From NCBI RefSeq assembly GCF_000264375.1, contig NZ_AJXW01000052.1, positions 34,912-98,911 on the forward strand: 64,000 nucleotides of DNA. The letters run 5' to 3'. The DNA comes from Rhodanobacter thiooxydans LCS2. GTDB taxonomy: Bacteria > Pseudomonadota > Gammaproteobacteria > Xanthomonadales > Rhodanobacteraceae. Made by a program: the position numbers and the translations under genes. Shown one piece after another: positions 27,645 to 36,332 of this stretch (positions are counted from its first letter, which is position 1; every line of letters begins with the position of its first letter). The notes under the pieces are model-generated. The model searched no databases, was not told the origin of the DNA, and worked only from the letters and a program-made list of their open reading frames with translations.

Positions 27645-28583
27645 CTAGTCCGTCGCCGGCCGCGTGGCCGCCCCGGGCCGGCGCCGCTTGAGCGTCGACC
27701 ACAGGATCGACGCGGCGTGCTGCAGGTTGCGCAGCCACGAGCCGTGGCGCAGGCGCGCCAGCTTCGCGTAGTGCCGGGCCTCGCGCCAGGAGGGATCCGG
27801 CTTGGTGCGGAACTCGTGCTTGACGCTTTCCAGGCAGCGCTCGTCCAGGCCGATGCTGCGGGCGTAGATCCCGATCAGGCAGCGCGAGCGGAACCGGTTG
27901 AGGTAGGTCGTGGCCGGCGTCTGCCGGCCCCACCAGCCGTTGTTGCCATGGATGCGGTAATGCACCGCGCCAGTGCGCAGGTAGTATTTGCGCGCGCCCA
28001 GCACACTGGCGCCGAACACCAGGCAGTTGTCGGCGGACAGCCGCCAGGTCTGGCCCAGCTCCGCCGGCAGCTCCAGCGTGCGGCGCGCCCACAGCGCCCG
28101 CATCGACAGCGCCGAGGTTGGCGCGCCGTACCAGTGCATCAGCGCATAGGTGCTGATCGCGGTGAAACCGAGGTCGCGCGAGTGCTCGGCGTAACCCTCC
28201 CAGCGCTGCTCGTCGCCGAACAGCTGCATGTCGGAGAACACGAAGTCGACGTCGCGGCGGCGGTCGTAGAGTTCCCCCAGGTGCGCCAGGTAATCCGGCG
28301 CCCAGCGGTCGTCGGCATCGAGGAAGCAGACCACGTCCGCGCGGGCATGCGCCACGCCGCGCTGGAACGCCACCAGCTGGCCCCCGTTTTCGCCGCAGAC
28401 CAGGGTGACCCGCGGATCGTGGCCGTAGCGCTCGCGCAGGTGGGCCGGCGTGCCGTCGGTGGAACCGTCGTCGACCACGATCACCTGCATCGGCGCGCGG
28501 CTCTGCGCCAGCGCGCTGTCGATCGCGGTGCCGACGAACGCACGGTAGTTGTAGCTGGTGACCACGACCGCGAAGCTGGTCAT
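27645..28583 (-). CDS. Glycosyltransferase family 2
   Basis: A 312-residue GT-A enzyme. It starts [20 protein letters not shown] and carries [16 protein letters not shown] (about 34-49) and [15 protein letters not shown] (about 84-98, DXD-type metal site). The C-terminal 100 residues are basic and end in [14 protein letters not shown], suggesting contact with the membrane. The ATG overlaps the stop of the UDP-xylose synthase gene (ATGA at 28583-28580), so the product is coupled to UXS translation. It might use the UDP-xylose that UXS makes; this is inference from gene order only. Confidence 0.9.
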   Translation of the reverse strand: MTSFAVVVTSYNYRAFVGTAIDSALAQSRAPMQVIVVDDGSTDGTPAHLRERYGHDPRVTLVCGENGGQLVAFQRGVAHARADVVCFLDADDRWAPDYLAHLGELYDRRRDVDFVFSDMQLFGDEQRWEGYAEHSRDLGFTAISTYALMHWYGAPTSALSMRALWARRTLELPAELGQTWRLSADNCLVFGASVLGARKYYLRTGAVHYRIHGNNGWWGRQTPATTYLNRFRSRCLIGIYARSIGLDERCLESVKHEFRTKPDPSWREARHYAKLARLRHGSWLRNLQHAASILWSTLKRRRPGAATRPATD

Positions 28584-29530
28584 GCCGCGGCACCGTCCTG
28601 CAGCAGGCGGCGGAAGTAGCCGATGGTTTCCTTCAGGCCGTCCTCCAGCGCCACCGTCGGCTGCCAGCCGAGCTGCCCGCGCGCCACGCCGATGTCGGGC
28701 TGGCGCTGGCGCGGATCGTCCGACGGCAACGGCCGGTACACCAGCTTCGAGCGGCCGCCGACCAGGGCCAGCACCTTCTCGGCCAGCTCCAGCATGGTGT
28801 GCTCGACCGGGTTGCCGATGTTCACCGGGCCGGTGAAGCCGCGCTCGGATTCCATCATGCGCACGATCGCCTCGATCAGGTCGTCGACGTAGCAGAAGCT
28901 GCGCGTCTGGCTGCCGTCGCCGTAAATGGTGATGTCCTCGCCGCGCAGCGCCTGCATGATGAAGTTGCTCACCACCCGGCCGTCGTTGGGGTGCATGCGC
29001 GGACCGTAGGTATTGAAGATGCGCACCACCTTGATGTCCAGCGCGTGCTGGCGGTGGTAGTCGAAGAACAGCGTCTCGGCGCAGCGCTTGCCCTCGTCGT
29101 AGCAACTGCGGATGCCGATCGGATTGACCTTGCCCCAGTAGCCCTCGATCTGCGGGTGCACTTCCGGGTCGCCGTAGACCTCGCTGGTGGAGGCCTGCAG
29201 GATGCGTGCCTTTACCCGCTTGGCCAGGCCCAGCATGTTGATCGCGCCGTGCACGCTGGTCTTGGTGGTCTGCACCGGGTCGTGCTGGTAGTGCACCGGC
29301 GAGGCTGGGCAGGCCAGGTTGAAGATGCGCTCCACTTCCACGTACAGCGGGAAGGTCACGTCGTGGCGCATCAGCTCGAAGTACGGGTGGCTGAGCAGGT
29401 GCGCCACGTTGCGCTTGCTGCCGGTGAAGAAGTTGTCCACGCACAGCACGTCGTGGCCGTCGTGGAGCAGGCGATCGCACAGGTGCGAACCGAGGAAGCC
29501 GGCGCCGCCGGTGACGAGGATCCGTTTCAT
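28580..29530 (-). CDS. uxs: UDP-glucuronate decarboxylase (UDP-xylose synthase)
   Basis: UXS converts UDP-glucuronate to UDP-xylose with bound NAD+. The 316-residue short-chain dehydrogenase/epimerase begins [18 protein letters not shown]. The diagnostic sequence [20 protein letters not shown] (about 82-101) is specific to UXS. The catalytic YxxxK is in [13 protein letters not shown], and [20 protein letters not shown] follows. It opens the operon UXS-GT2-GT2 and so probably supplies xylose for the glycan made here. The ATG at 29530 starts the canonical protein. Confidence 0.95.
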   Translation of the reverse strand: MKRILVTGGAGFLGSHLCDRLLHDGHDVLCVDNFFTGSKRNVAHLLSHPYFELMRHDVTFPLYVEVERIFNLACPASPVHYQHDPVQTTKTSVHGAINMLGLAKRVKARILQASTSEVYGDPEVHPQIEGYWGKVNPIGIRSCYDEGKRCAETLFFDYHRQHALDIKVVRIFNTYGPRMHPNDGRVVSNFIMQALRGEDITIYGDGSQTRSFCYVDDLIEAIVRMMESERGFTGPVNIGNPVEHTMLELAEKVLALVGGRSKLVYRPLPSDDPRQRQPDIGVARGQLGWQPTVALEDGLKETIGYFRRLLQDGAAA

Positions 29531-29690
29531 GCGCTGCCGTTGGCTACCGTTGCGAGAAAGGAAAGGTGACGCCGGCCCCCCGGTCGACCGGCGCATAGTG
29601 TCACGGATTCCCGCGCAAGGATGCGACCGGCTTGGCCCGATGCAGAACCCGTTCAGGCCGCCGGCGCGCGGGCGCAATCCCCGCTTCGGC

Positions 29691-29702
29691 TAGAATCCGC
29701 CC
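29691..29702 (+). promoter_or_regulatory. -10 hexamer placed for a leaderless mRNA
   Basis: TAGAAT at 29691-29696 is the strongest -10-like hexamer in the divergent region and lies 6 nt before the ATG of the next gene. Transcription from it would start at or beside the ATG, giving a leaderless transcript. No ribosome site is visible. Confidence 0.5.
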
Positions 29703-30518
29703 ATGCCCACGTTCCCGCTGACCCTCGCCGTCATCACCCGCAACGAGGCCGGCAGCATCGCGCGCTGCCTGGACAGCGTGCCGTTCGCGGCCGAGAAGCT
29801 GGTGGTCGACTCCGGCAGCGACGACGACACGGTGGCGATCGCGCAGGCGCATGGCGCGCGGGTGGTGCACCAGGACTGGCTGGGTTTCGGCGCGCAGCGC
29901 AACTTCGCCACCACGCAGTGCGCGCACGACTGGATCCTGGTGCTGGACGCCGACGAATACCTCAGCCCGGAACTCGCCGCCGAGCTGGAACGCCGCTTGC
30001 CCGCGCTGATCGCCGGCGATGCGCCAGCGGCGTACCTGCGCCGGCGCACGATCTACATGGGCCGGCCGATGCGCTGGTATCGGCCGAACGTGGGCGAGAA
30101 GCTGGCGCGGCTGTACCACCGCGGCCGCGCGCGCTGGAGCGACGTGCGGGTGCACGAGTCGCTGCGTTTCGAGGGCCGCGCGCCCACCTTCGACGCGCCG
30201 TTCGACCACGCCAACAACCCCACCCTGGCGCACAAGCAGCTCAAGGTGCTGCGCTACGCCGAACTGAAGTGCCGCGACTGGCTGGACCGGCGCAAGCCGG
30301 CGCGGATGTGGCAGGCGCCGTTCGTCTACGCGCTGGCCTTCCTCAAGGATTACCTGTTCCGGCTGGCCTGCCTGGACGGCTGGCGCGGCTTCCTGATCGC
30401 ACAGACCGCCGCCAGCTACGCGCTGTACAAGCGCATGCGCTACTACGAGATGGTCAACAATCCCGAGTCGGTCGCGGACGCGGCCGATTTATTGAACAAG
30501 CATCAGCTGGATCGCTGA
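29703..30518 (+). CDS. Glycosyltransferase family 2, LPS core type (WaaE/KdtX-like)
   Basis: This 271-residue enzyme starts PTFPLTLAVITRNEAGSIAR, with VVDSGSDDDTVAIA (about 36-50) as nucleotide site and ILVLDADEYLSPEL (about 78-92) as metal site. The middle has the short, tryptophan-rich segment RWYRPNVGEKLARLYHRG that is typical of the WaaE/KdtX beta-1,4-glucosyltransferase group acting on LPS inner core. It is divergent from UXS. The ATG is 6 nt from a TAGAAT hexamer. Its exact sugar is not determinable. Confidence 0.9.
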   Translation: MPTFPLTLAVITRNEAGSIARCLDSVPFAAEKLVVDSGSDDDTVAIAQAHGARVVHQDWLGFGAQRNFATTQCAHDWILVLDADEYLSPELAAELERRLPALIAGDAPAAYLRRRTIYMGRPMRWYRPNVGEKLARLYHRGRARWSDVRVHESLRFEGRAPTFDAPFDHANNPTLAHKQLKVLRYAELKCRDWLDRRKPARMWQAPFVYALAFLKDYLFRLACLDGWRGFLIAQTAASYALYKRMRYYEMVNNPESVADAADLLNKHQLDR

Positions 30519-30523
30519 AGTAC

Positions 30524-30555
30524 GGGTTCGCGACGCAGCATGCTCAAGCGAACCC
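30524..30555 (+). terminator. Hairpin after the WaaE-like gene
   Basis: An 8-bp inverted repeat (GGGTTCGC 30524-30531 with GCGAACCC 30548-30555) follows the stop by 5 bp. A second inverted repeat (ccctcgc/gcgaggg) lies further right. No T-run follows, so a terminator role is uncertain. Confidence 0.4.
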
Positions 30556-30668
30556 GCCCGGCACCTCCGCCTCGGCGACACAGGGAGTCCCCTCGCGGTG
30601 AGAGGACCGAGGCGAGGGTACGAGGCTTGCCATAACCTTTTGCAATTCACACCACGCCCGACTCGCCC

Positions 30669-31700
30669 ATGTCTTCCAGAAAACACTACCTGCTCTACGG
30701 CTCCGAACGCTACGCGCTGGCCATCCTGCGCCCGCTGCAGGAAGCCATCCGCGCCCGCGGCGACGAGGCGGCCTGGTTCTTCGACGGCCCCGGCGCGGAG
30801 GACCTGGTCGCGGGCGAACGCCTGCTGAGCGTGGCCGAGGTGCGCGCGTGGCAACCGCTCGCGGTGATCACCTCGTCCAATGCGGTGCCGCACTTCTTCC
30901 CCGGGGTGAAGGTGGAGACCTTTCACGGCTTCGACGCCGGCAAGCCGCGGCATATCTACGTGCGCGGCTTCTTCGACCTGTACTGCACCACCGGCCCACG
31001 CGACACCGCGCAGTTCCAGGCGATCGCGGACAAGGTGGGGCATTTCAGCGTGATCGAGACCGGCTTCCCCAAGCTCGACCCGTTCATGCAGGGGATCGAC
31101 GGCCCGCTGCCGCCGGTGCGCACGCCGCCGGTGATCCTGTATCACTCCACCTTCTCGCCATCGTGGAGCGCGGCCGAGACGCTGTACGAGGAAGTGAAGC
31201 GGCTGTCGCGCGATGGCCGCTGGCGCTGGATCGTCACCTTCCACCCGAAGATGAACCCGGAAACCACGGCGAAGTTCAAGGCGCTGCAGAACGAGTACCT
31301 CACCTTCGCCGAGAACGACAACATCCTGGAGCTGTTCCCGCAGGTCGACCTGATGTGCTCGGACACCTCCTCGGCGCTCAGCGAGTTCCTGCTCACCGGC
31401 AAGCCGGTGGTGACGTTCAAGAACCGCCGGCCCGGCCCGCAGCTGATCGACATCGACGACCCGGCGCAGTTCGAGAGCGCGATCGGGCGCGCACTGGCGC
31501 GGCCGCCGGAGCTGCTGCAGGCGATCCGTGACTACGCCGACGCGATTCACCCCTACCGCGACGGTCGCTCCAGCGAACGCGTGCTGGACGCGATCGACGC
31601 CTTCATCGCCCGCGGCGCGAAGAATCGCCGGCGCAAGCCGCTGAACCTGTGGCGCAAGCTGAAGATCCGCCGGCGCATCGGCTACTGGGGCCCGGCCTGA
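30669..31700 (+). CDS. CDP-glycerol glycerophosphotransferase-like protein
   Basis: The 343-residue protein resembles the C-terminal transferase part of TagF/TagB-type enzymes. Conserved pieces are KVETFHGFDAGKPRHI (about 81-96), VILYHSTFSPSWS (about 156-168), IVTFHPKMNP (about 193) and CSDTSSALSEFLLTGKPVVTFK (about 235-256). In Gram-positives these enzymes move glycerol- or ribitol-phosphate onto wall teichoic acid. In Gram-negatives the family occurs in capsule and LPS loci and may add a phosphopolyol or phosphosugar. It lies between two membrane-bound glycan genes. Substrate unknown. Confidence 0.85.
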   Translation: MSSRKHYLLYGSERYALAILRPLQEAIRARGDEAAWFFDGPGAEDLVAGERLLSVAEVRAWQPLAVITSSNAVPHFFPGVKVETFHGFDAGKPRHIYVRGFFDLYCTTGPRDTAQFQAIADKVGHFSVIETGFPKLDPFMQGIDGPLPPVRTPPVILYHSTFSPSWSAAETLYEEVKRLSRDGRWRWIVTFHPKMNPETTAKFKALQNEYLTFAENDNILELFPQVDLMCSDTSSALSEFLLTGKPVVTFKNRRPGPQLIDIDDPAQFESAIGRALARPPELLQAIRDYADAIHPYRDGRSSERVLDAIDAFIARGAKNRRRKPLNLWRKLKIRRRIGYWGPA

Positions 31701-31724
31701 GCCGCCGACCCCGCTCCGCTCGAC

Positions 31725-31750
31725 TTGCCGCCGCCCCGCGCGGTCTAGAA
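31725..31750 (+). promoter_or_regulatory. Candidate promoter of the second ArnT-like gene
   Basis: TTGCCG (31725-31730) and TAGAAT (31745-31750) with a short 14-bp spacer lie 17 nt before the ATG. The spacer is shorter than usual, so only the TAGAAT is a confident element. Confidence 0.4.
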
Positions 31751-31767
31751 TCCGTCTTCCGCCCGCC

Positions 31768-33510
31768 ATGAGCCTGCCCGTGTCCATGAGCCCTTCCTAC
31801 AACCGTTCCGAACAACTGCGCGCGGTCTGGCCCTGGCTGCCGCTGTGGGCGGTGGTGGCGCTGCTGGCGATCTTCTCGCACGGGCCGATGCCGCTGTATT
31901 CCACCCGCACCCTGGCGGTGGCGTGGGAGATGTGGAACCAGGGCCATTGGCTGGTGCCGCACATCAACGGCCAGCCGTACAGCGAGAAGGCGCCGTTGCT
32001 GTTCTGGCTGATCCACGCCGGCTGGTTCGCGTTCGGCGTCAGTGACGTCTGGCCGCGCGTGCTGGAGGTGCTGCTCGGCGGCACGCAGCTGGTGCTGGTC
32101 TCGCTGCTGGCCCGGCGGCTGTTCCCGCAGCGGCCGTGGATGGCCAAGGCGGCGCCGTGGATGCTGCTGGCGTTCGGCTACGCGTTCCTGTTCGGCTTGC
32201 AGATCATGTATGACGTGCTGCTGGCGGTGTGGACGCTGGCCGCATTGCTGTGCCTGACGCCGAAGGCGCAACGCAGCGAGCCGCGCTGGTTGTTGTTCGG
32301 CCTGTGCGTGGGTTTCGGGCTGCTGACCAAGGGCCCGGTGATGCTGCTGCACGTGGCCTTCCCCTGGCTGCTCGGTCCGCTGTGGAACGACTGGGCCGGG
32401 CAGCACCGCGCGCGCTGGTACGTCCGCGGCGTGCTGGCGCTGCTGCTGGGCGGCGCGATGCTGCTGGCGTGGGCGCTGCCGGCCGGCTACTCCGGCGGCG
32501 AGGCGTACCGGCAGCGGCTGTTCTTCACCCAGACCGCCGGCCGCGTGGTCGACAAACTGGCCCAGGGCAAGGACCTGCAGAACCACGCCGAACCGATCTG
32601 GTTCTACCTGCTGTGGCTGCCGGTGATGCTGTTCCCGTTCAGCGGCTGGCCGCGCGCCTGGCTGGCGGTGGCCGCGCTGCGCCGGCCGTTGGAAGCGGGC
32701 CTGCGCTTCGCGCTGTGCTGGCTGCTGCCCACCTTCCTCATGCTCTCGCTGATCAGCGGCAAGCAGTTGTACTACCCGCTGCCAGAACTCGGCGGCATCA
32801 CCCTGCTGCTGGCCGGTGCGATCGCCGTGCTGCGCGAGCGCCGGCCTAACCTGGCCTACAACGGCTGGCTCGGCACCTGGCCGCTGGGCGTGGGCGGCAT
32901 CGCGTTCGCCGTGGCGCTGTTCCTGCTGCCGCTGCTGGTGGCGGGCAATCACCTGCACGGCGAGTGGGCTGACGCGGCGGCGCCGTACAGTCGCTACTTC
33001 AGCGTGGTGTTCCTGCTGCTGGGCGCACTGCTGCTGCTGCGCGGCCGCGGTGAACTGCGCCGCCTGGCGGTGGCCGGCCTGATCGGCGTGCTGGCGCTCA
33101 ACACGCTGTTCACGCTGACCCTGTGGCCGCGCTACGACCTGCGCCCCGCCGCGCGCCTGCTCGGCGCCGCCGACCAGGCCAACCGGTCGATTGCCTTCCT
33201 CGGCAACTACGAAGGGCAGTTCCATTTCGAGGGCCGGCTGACCCGGCCGGTGGCCGAGTTCTACACCGACCAGGCGCTGCAGGATTTCGCCCTCGCCCAC
33301 CCGGACGGCCTGGTGGTGGTGCGCGTGGAGCAGCCGGACGCGAATGACCTGCGCTATGCGCTGCTGGTGCAGCCGTTCCGCTCGTCGTGGCTGGTGGTCT
33401 GGCCGGCCACTTCGCTGGCCGACCTGCGCGCCGGGCTGATCCCGCCGGAACCGGCCCAGCCGACCCGGATCTATCCGGCCGACGACTGGCGCTACCGCGT
33501 GCAGCCATGA
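31768..33510 (+). CDS. ArnT-like glycosyltransferase (second copy)
   Basis: An integral membrane GT-C protein of 580 residues with about twelve hydrophobic segments. The sequence GPMPLYSTRTLAVAWEMWNQG (about 39-59) takes the place of the acidic loop of classical ArnT, with STRT where ArnT has DE(P/A)R. EKAPLLFWLIHAGW and GFGLLTKGPVMLLHVA are family features. The missing acidic residues at the usual catalytic position deserve attention: the enzyme may use another acidic residue or be a divergent member. The stop overlaps the ATG of the small TPR gene, which suggests the two work together. Confidence 0.85.
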   Translation: MSLPVSMSPSYNRSEQLRAVWPWLPLWAVVALLAIFSHGPMPLYSTRTLAVAWEMWNQGHWLVPHINGQPYSEKAPLLFWLIHAGWFAFGVSDVWPRVLEVLLGGTQLVLVSLLARRLFPQRPWMAKAAPWMLLAFGYAFLFGLQIMYDVLLAVWTLAALLCLTPKAQRSEPRWLLFGLCVGFGLLTKGPVMLLHVAFPWLLGPLWNDWAGQHRARWYVRGVLALLLGGAMLLAWALPAGYSGGEAYRQRLFFTQTAGRVVDKLAQGKDLQNHAEPIWFYLLWLPVMLFPFSGWPRAWLAVAALRRPLEAGLRFALCWLLPTFLMLSLISGKQLYYPLPELGGITLLLAGAIAVLRERRPNLAYNGWLGTWPLGVGGIAFAVALFLLPLLVAGNHLHGEWADAAAPYSRYFSVVFLLLGALLLLRGRGELRRLAVAGLIGVLALNTLFTLTLWPRYDLRPAARLLGAADQANRSIAFLGNYEGQFHFEGRLTRPVAEFYTDQALQDFALAHPDGLVVVRVEQPDANDLRYALLVQPFRSSWLVVWPATSLADLRAGLIPPEPAQPTRIYPADDWRYRVQP

Positions 33511-33827
33511 GCACGAAGCTGATCACCAACCTGCGCCAGCAATGCGGCGGCCCGCGCGACGGTGCGCTGCTGCGCTTCTCGCTGGGCAGCGCGCTGCTGG
33601 CCGAAGGCGACGCCGGCGCGGCGGCCGACGAACTGCGCCGCGCGCTCGACTTCGACCCGACCTACTCGGCGGCGTGGAAACTGCTCGGCAAGGCCTGCCT
33701 GGCTCACGGCGACGCCGCAGCGGCCGCCGATGCCTGGCGCCGCGGCATCGCCGCGGCCGCCGCACGCGGCGACAAGCAGGCCGAGAAGGAAATGGGCGTG
33801 TTCCTGCGGCGGCTGGAAAAGCCGTAG
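33507..33827 (+). CDS. Small TPR protein coupled to the ArnT-like gene
   Basis: The 106-residue soluble protein contains two or three tetratricopeptide repeats. ALLRFSLGSALLAEGDAGAA and YSAAWKLLGKACLAHGDAAA are near-canonical TPR motifs with the usual Gly/Ala/Pro spacing, followed by a charged helix (DKQAEKEMGVFLRRLEK). It has no signal peptide. Its ATG overlaps the stop of the upstream membrane transferase (ATGA), so it is almost certainly made with it and could serve as a cytoplasmic adaptor. This role is inference. Confidence 0.85.
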   Translation: MSTKLITNLRQQCGGPRDGALLRFSLGSALLAEGDAGAAADELRRALDFDPTYSAAWKLLGKACLAHGDAAAAADAWRRGIAAAAARGDKQAEKEMGVFLRRLEKP

Positions 33828-33880
33828 GCATCCGCGCCGGACGAAATACGGGCGATTCGCGGGAGCGCTGGTGCTGGCGC

Positions 33881-33899
33881 CGCCGCCGTCATGGCGGCG
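33881..33899. terminator. GC hairpin between convergent TPR and folK genes
   Basis: A 7-bp stem (CGCCGCC/GGCGGCG) with a 5-nt loop in the 144-bp gap between two convergent genes. No T-run is present, so this is a candidate only. Confidence 0.35.
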
Positions 33900-33971
33900 T
33901 GGTCGGGTCCGCCTTTTCACGGTCCGCCGAGCGCTGCCGCGAGCGGCGAAAGCGCGCAAAGCGCACCCGGT

Positions 33972-34463
33972 TCAGTCCGCCAGCGACTCGACCTGCAGCG
34001 GCTCGCTGGTGGCAGGAAACGCCGCCCACAGCTCGGCCATGCTGCGCCCGCTCTGCGGGTGCCGGAACGCCGGCGCGATGTCCGCGATCGGGCGCAGCAC
34101 GAACGCGTGTCGCAGTTCCTTGCGCGGCACCTGCAGGTGGCCGGGGCCGTCAAGCACCAGCGCGCCGTAGAACACGATGTCGACGTCCAGCGTGCGGTCC
34201 GCATAGCGCGGCACGTCGCGGCGGCGACCGTGGCGGTCTTCCAGCGCGTGCAGCCAGTCGTTCAGCACTTCGGGCGGAAGATCGGTATCCAGCCCCACCG
34301 CCAGGTTGATGAAATCCGCCCCGTCGAAGCCCACCGACTTGCTGCGATACGCCGGCGACACCGTGAGCTCGCCGAAGCGCGCGCGCAACTCGGCGATCGC
34401 CGCGGGCAGATAGCGGCGCGGTTCGAGGTTGGAGCCCAGGCTGAGGTAGACGCGCACCATCAT
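33972..34463 (-). CDS. folK: 2-amino-4-hydroxy-6-hydroxymethyldihydropteridine pyrophosphokinase FolK
   Basis: FolK pyrophosphorylates 6-hydroxymethyl-dihydropterin before it joins p-aminobenzoate in folate synthesis. The 163-residue enzyme begins VRVYLSLGSNLEPRRYL and keeps FINLAVGLDTDL, DRTLDVDIVFYG (Mg-binding Asp pair) and VPRKELRHAFVLRPIADIAP. Two adjacent ATG codons (34463 and 34460) are possible starts. It lies 10 bp after folB, so the two folate genes form an operon. Confidence 0.95.
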   Translation of the reverse strand: MMVRVYLSLGSNLEPRRYLPAAIAELRARFGELTVSPAYRSKSVGFDGADFINLAVGLDTDLPPEVLNDWLHALEDRHGRRRDVPRYADRTLDVDIVFYGALVLDGPGHLQVPRKELRHAFVLRPIADIAPAFRHPQSGRSMAELWAAFPATSEPLQVESLAD

Positions 34464-34473
34464 TGAAGAGGCT

Positions 34474-34830
34474 CTAACGCCGCGTGCCGCGCTCGATGCA
34501 CACGCCGACCGCCTTCGCACCGCGCACCGCACCGGGCTTGGACAGCTTCAGGCGCACCCAGACCACGCCGAACTCCTCGCGGATGATCGCCGCGCAGCGC
34601 TCGGCCAGCGTTTCGACCAGGCCGAAGCTGGAGGCCTCCACGTAGCCGATCAGCCGCTTGGACACGTCCTTGTAGTTCAAGGTCTGCGCGATGTCGTCGG
34701 TGCCCGCCGGCACGGTGTTGTCGAACGCCATCTCGACGTCGAACGACAGGGTCTGGCGCACACGGCGCTCCCAGTCGTAGACGCCGATCACGGCGTCGAT
34801 GCGCAGGTCTTCGATGAAAACGGTATCCAT
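34474..34830 (-). CDS. folB: Dihydroneopterin aldolase FolB
   Basis: FolB cleaves dihydroneopterin to 6-hydroxymethyl-dihydropterin and glycolaldehyde. The 118-residue subunit has the expected length and features: MDTVFIEDLRIDAVIGVYDWER at the start (glutamate site), DDIAQTLNYKDVSKRL, and the lysine in RLKLSKPGAVRGAKAVGV. The ATG at 34830 matches the family N-terminus. It is transcribed ahead of folK and divergent from dbpA. Confidence 0.95.
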   Translation of the reverse strand: MDTVFIEDLRIDAVIGVYDWERRVRQTLSFDVEMAFDNTVPAGTDDIAQTLNYKDVSKRLIGYVEASSFGLVETLAERCAAIIREEFGVVWVRLKLSKPGAVRGAKAVGVCIERGTRR

Positions 34831-34925
34831 GACGGCGATTCGTGGGGCGACGGCCGTACAGGGTCCGCGAGCCGGCGGCCGGATGCAAGCCCATGGCGCG
34901 ATGGTCGCCATGCGATCATGTGCGG

Positions 34926-36305
34926 ATGCCCACGTTCAGCACGCTCCCGCTCAAACCCGCCCTGCTCGCCAGTGTCGACACGCTCGGCTACGCCGAGATG
35001 ACCCCGGTGCAGGCGCAAAGCCTGCCGCCGATGCTGCAAGGCCGCGACGTGATCGCGCAGGCGCAGACCGGCAGCGGCAAGACCGCCGCATTCGGGCTCG
35101 CCCTGCTGCAGGCGCTGGACGTGGACACGATCCGCCTGCAGGCACTGGTGCTGTGCCCCACCCGCGAGCTGGCCGACCAGGTCAGCAAGGCGATCCGCAA
35201 GCTCGCCGCGAACATTCCCAACGTCAAGCTCCTGACCCTGTGCGGCGGCATGCCGCTGGGGCCGCAGCTGGCCTCGCTGACCCACGATCCGCACATCGTG
35301 GTGGGCACGCCCGGCCGCGTGCAGGAACACCTGAAGCGCGGCAGCCTGCACGGCGGCGGCATCAAGGTACTGGTGCTGGACGAGGCCGACCGCATGCTCG
35401 ACATGGGCTTCAGCGAGGTGATCGACGACATCGTCGGGCGCATCGCGAAGCACCACCAGACGCTGCTGTTCTCCGCCACGTATCCCGAAGAGATCCGCGC
35501 GGTCAGCCAACGCCTGCAGAAAGACCCCATTGAAGTCACGGTGGACGCACCGGCCGCGCAGCAGCCGGCGATCGAGCAGCAGTTCATCGAGGTAGAGCCT
35601 GCACAGAAACTCGACGCCTTGGCGCAGTTGCTGGCCGGCGAGCGCGGCCAGCACGCGCTGGTGTTCTGCAACATGCGCCGCGACGTCGACGCGGTGGCGC
35701 AGGAACTGGACCGCCGCGGCTACTCCGCGCTGGCCCTGCACGGCGACATGGAGCAGCGCGACCGCGACGAGGTGCTGGTGCGCTTCGCCAACAGGAGCTG
35801 CAACGTGCTGGTGGCCACCGACGTGGCCGCGCGCGGACTGGATATCGCTGCACTGCCGCTGGTGCTGAGCTATGACGTGGCGCACGACCCGGATACCCAC
35901 ACCCACCGCATCGGCCGCACCGGTCGCGCCGGCGAAACGGGCCTGGCGATCACCCTGTGCACGCCGCGCGAGCGGCCGAAGGCGGCGAACATCGAGGACG
36001 CGCAGGGCGCACCGCTGCCATGGCGCGCGCTGAAGCTCGCGCCGCCGCGCGGCAAGAGCCTGCAGCTGGCGCCGATGAAGACGCTGGTGATCGACGCCGG
36101 CCGGCAGGACAAGCTGCGCCCCGGCGACATCCTCGGTGCGCTCACCGGCGACGCCGGGCTGGAGGCCAAGGACATCGGCAAGATCGACGTGTTCGCCACC
36201 CGCGCCTACGTGGCGATCAGCCGCGCGTTGGCGAACAAGGCGCTGGAGCGCCTGCGCGCGGGGCGGATCAAGGGCCGCAACTTCCGCGTGCGTCCGCTAG
36301 GCTAG
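34926..36305 (+). CDS. dbpA: ATP-dependent RNA helicase DbpA
   Basis: DbpA is a DEAD-box helicase that acts on 23S rRNA during 50S subunit assembly. The 459-residue protein has AQAQTGSGKTAAFG (Walker A), PTRELADQ, GTPGR, VLDEADRML (DEAD), SAT, then ATDVAARGLDI and HRIGRTGRAG. The C-terminal DbpA-type RNA-binding domain (about 385-459, MKTLVIDAGRQDKLRPGDILGAL) gives rRNA specificity and sets it apart from RhlE/RhlB. The ATG at 34926 follows the long upstream frame that is not protein-like. Confidence 0.95.
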   Translation: MPTFSTLPLKPALLASVDTLGYAEMTPVQAQSLPPMLQGRDVIAQAQTGSGKTAAFGLALLQALDVDTIRLQALVLCPTRELADQVSKAIRKLAANIPNVKLLTLCGGMPLGPQLASLTHDPHIVVGTPGRVQEHLKRGSLHGGGIKVLVLDEADRMLDMGFSEVIDDIVGRIAKHHQTLLFSATYPEEIRAVSQRLQKDPIEVTVDAPAAQQPAIEQQFIEVEPAQKLDALAQLLAGERGQHALVFCNMRRDVDAVAQELDRRGYSALALHGDMEQRDRDEVLVRFANRSCNVLVATDVAARGLDIAALPLVLSYDVAHDPDTHTHRIGRTGRAGETGLAITLCTPRERPKAANIEDAQGAPLPWRALKLAPPRGKSLQLAPMKTLVIDAGRQDKLRPGDILGALTGDAGLEAKDIGKIDVFATRAYVAISRALANKALERLRAGRIKGRNFRVRPLG

Positions 36306-36332
36306 GCAGCCCGACTCCCGGAAGCCGACCCG

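Noticed and set aside
33387..33506. A longer TPR protein beginning at 33387
   Set aside because: The first 40 codons are in another frame of the ArnT-like gene; the TPR motifs begin only after the ATG at 33507.
22520..33827. A genomic island or prophage
   Set aside because: No integrase, transposase, attachment repeats or tRNA was found, and GC content and codon use look like the neighbours by eye.
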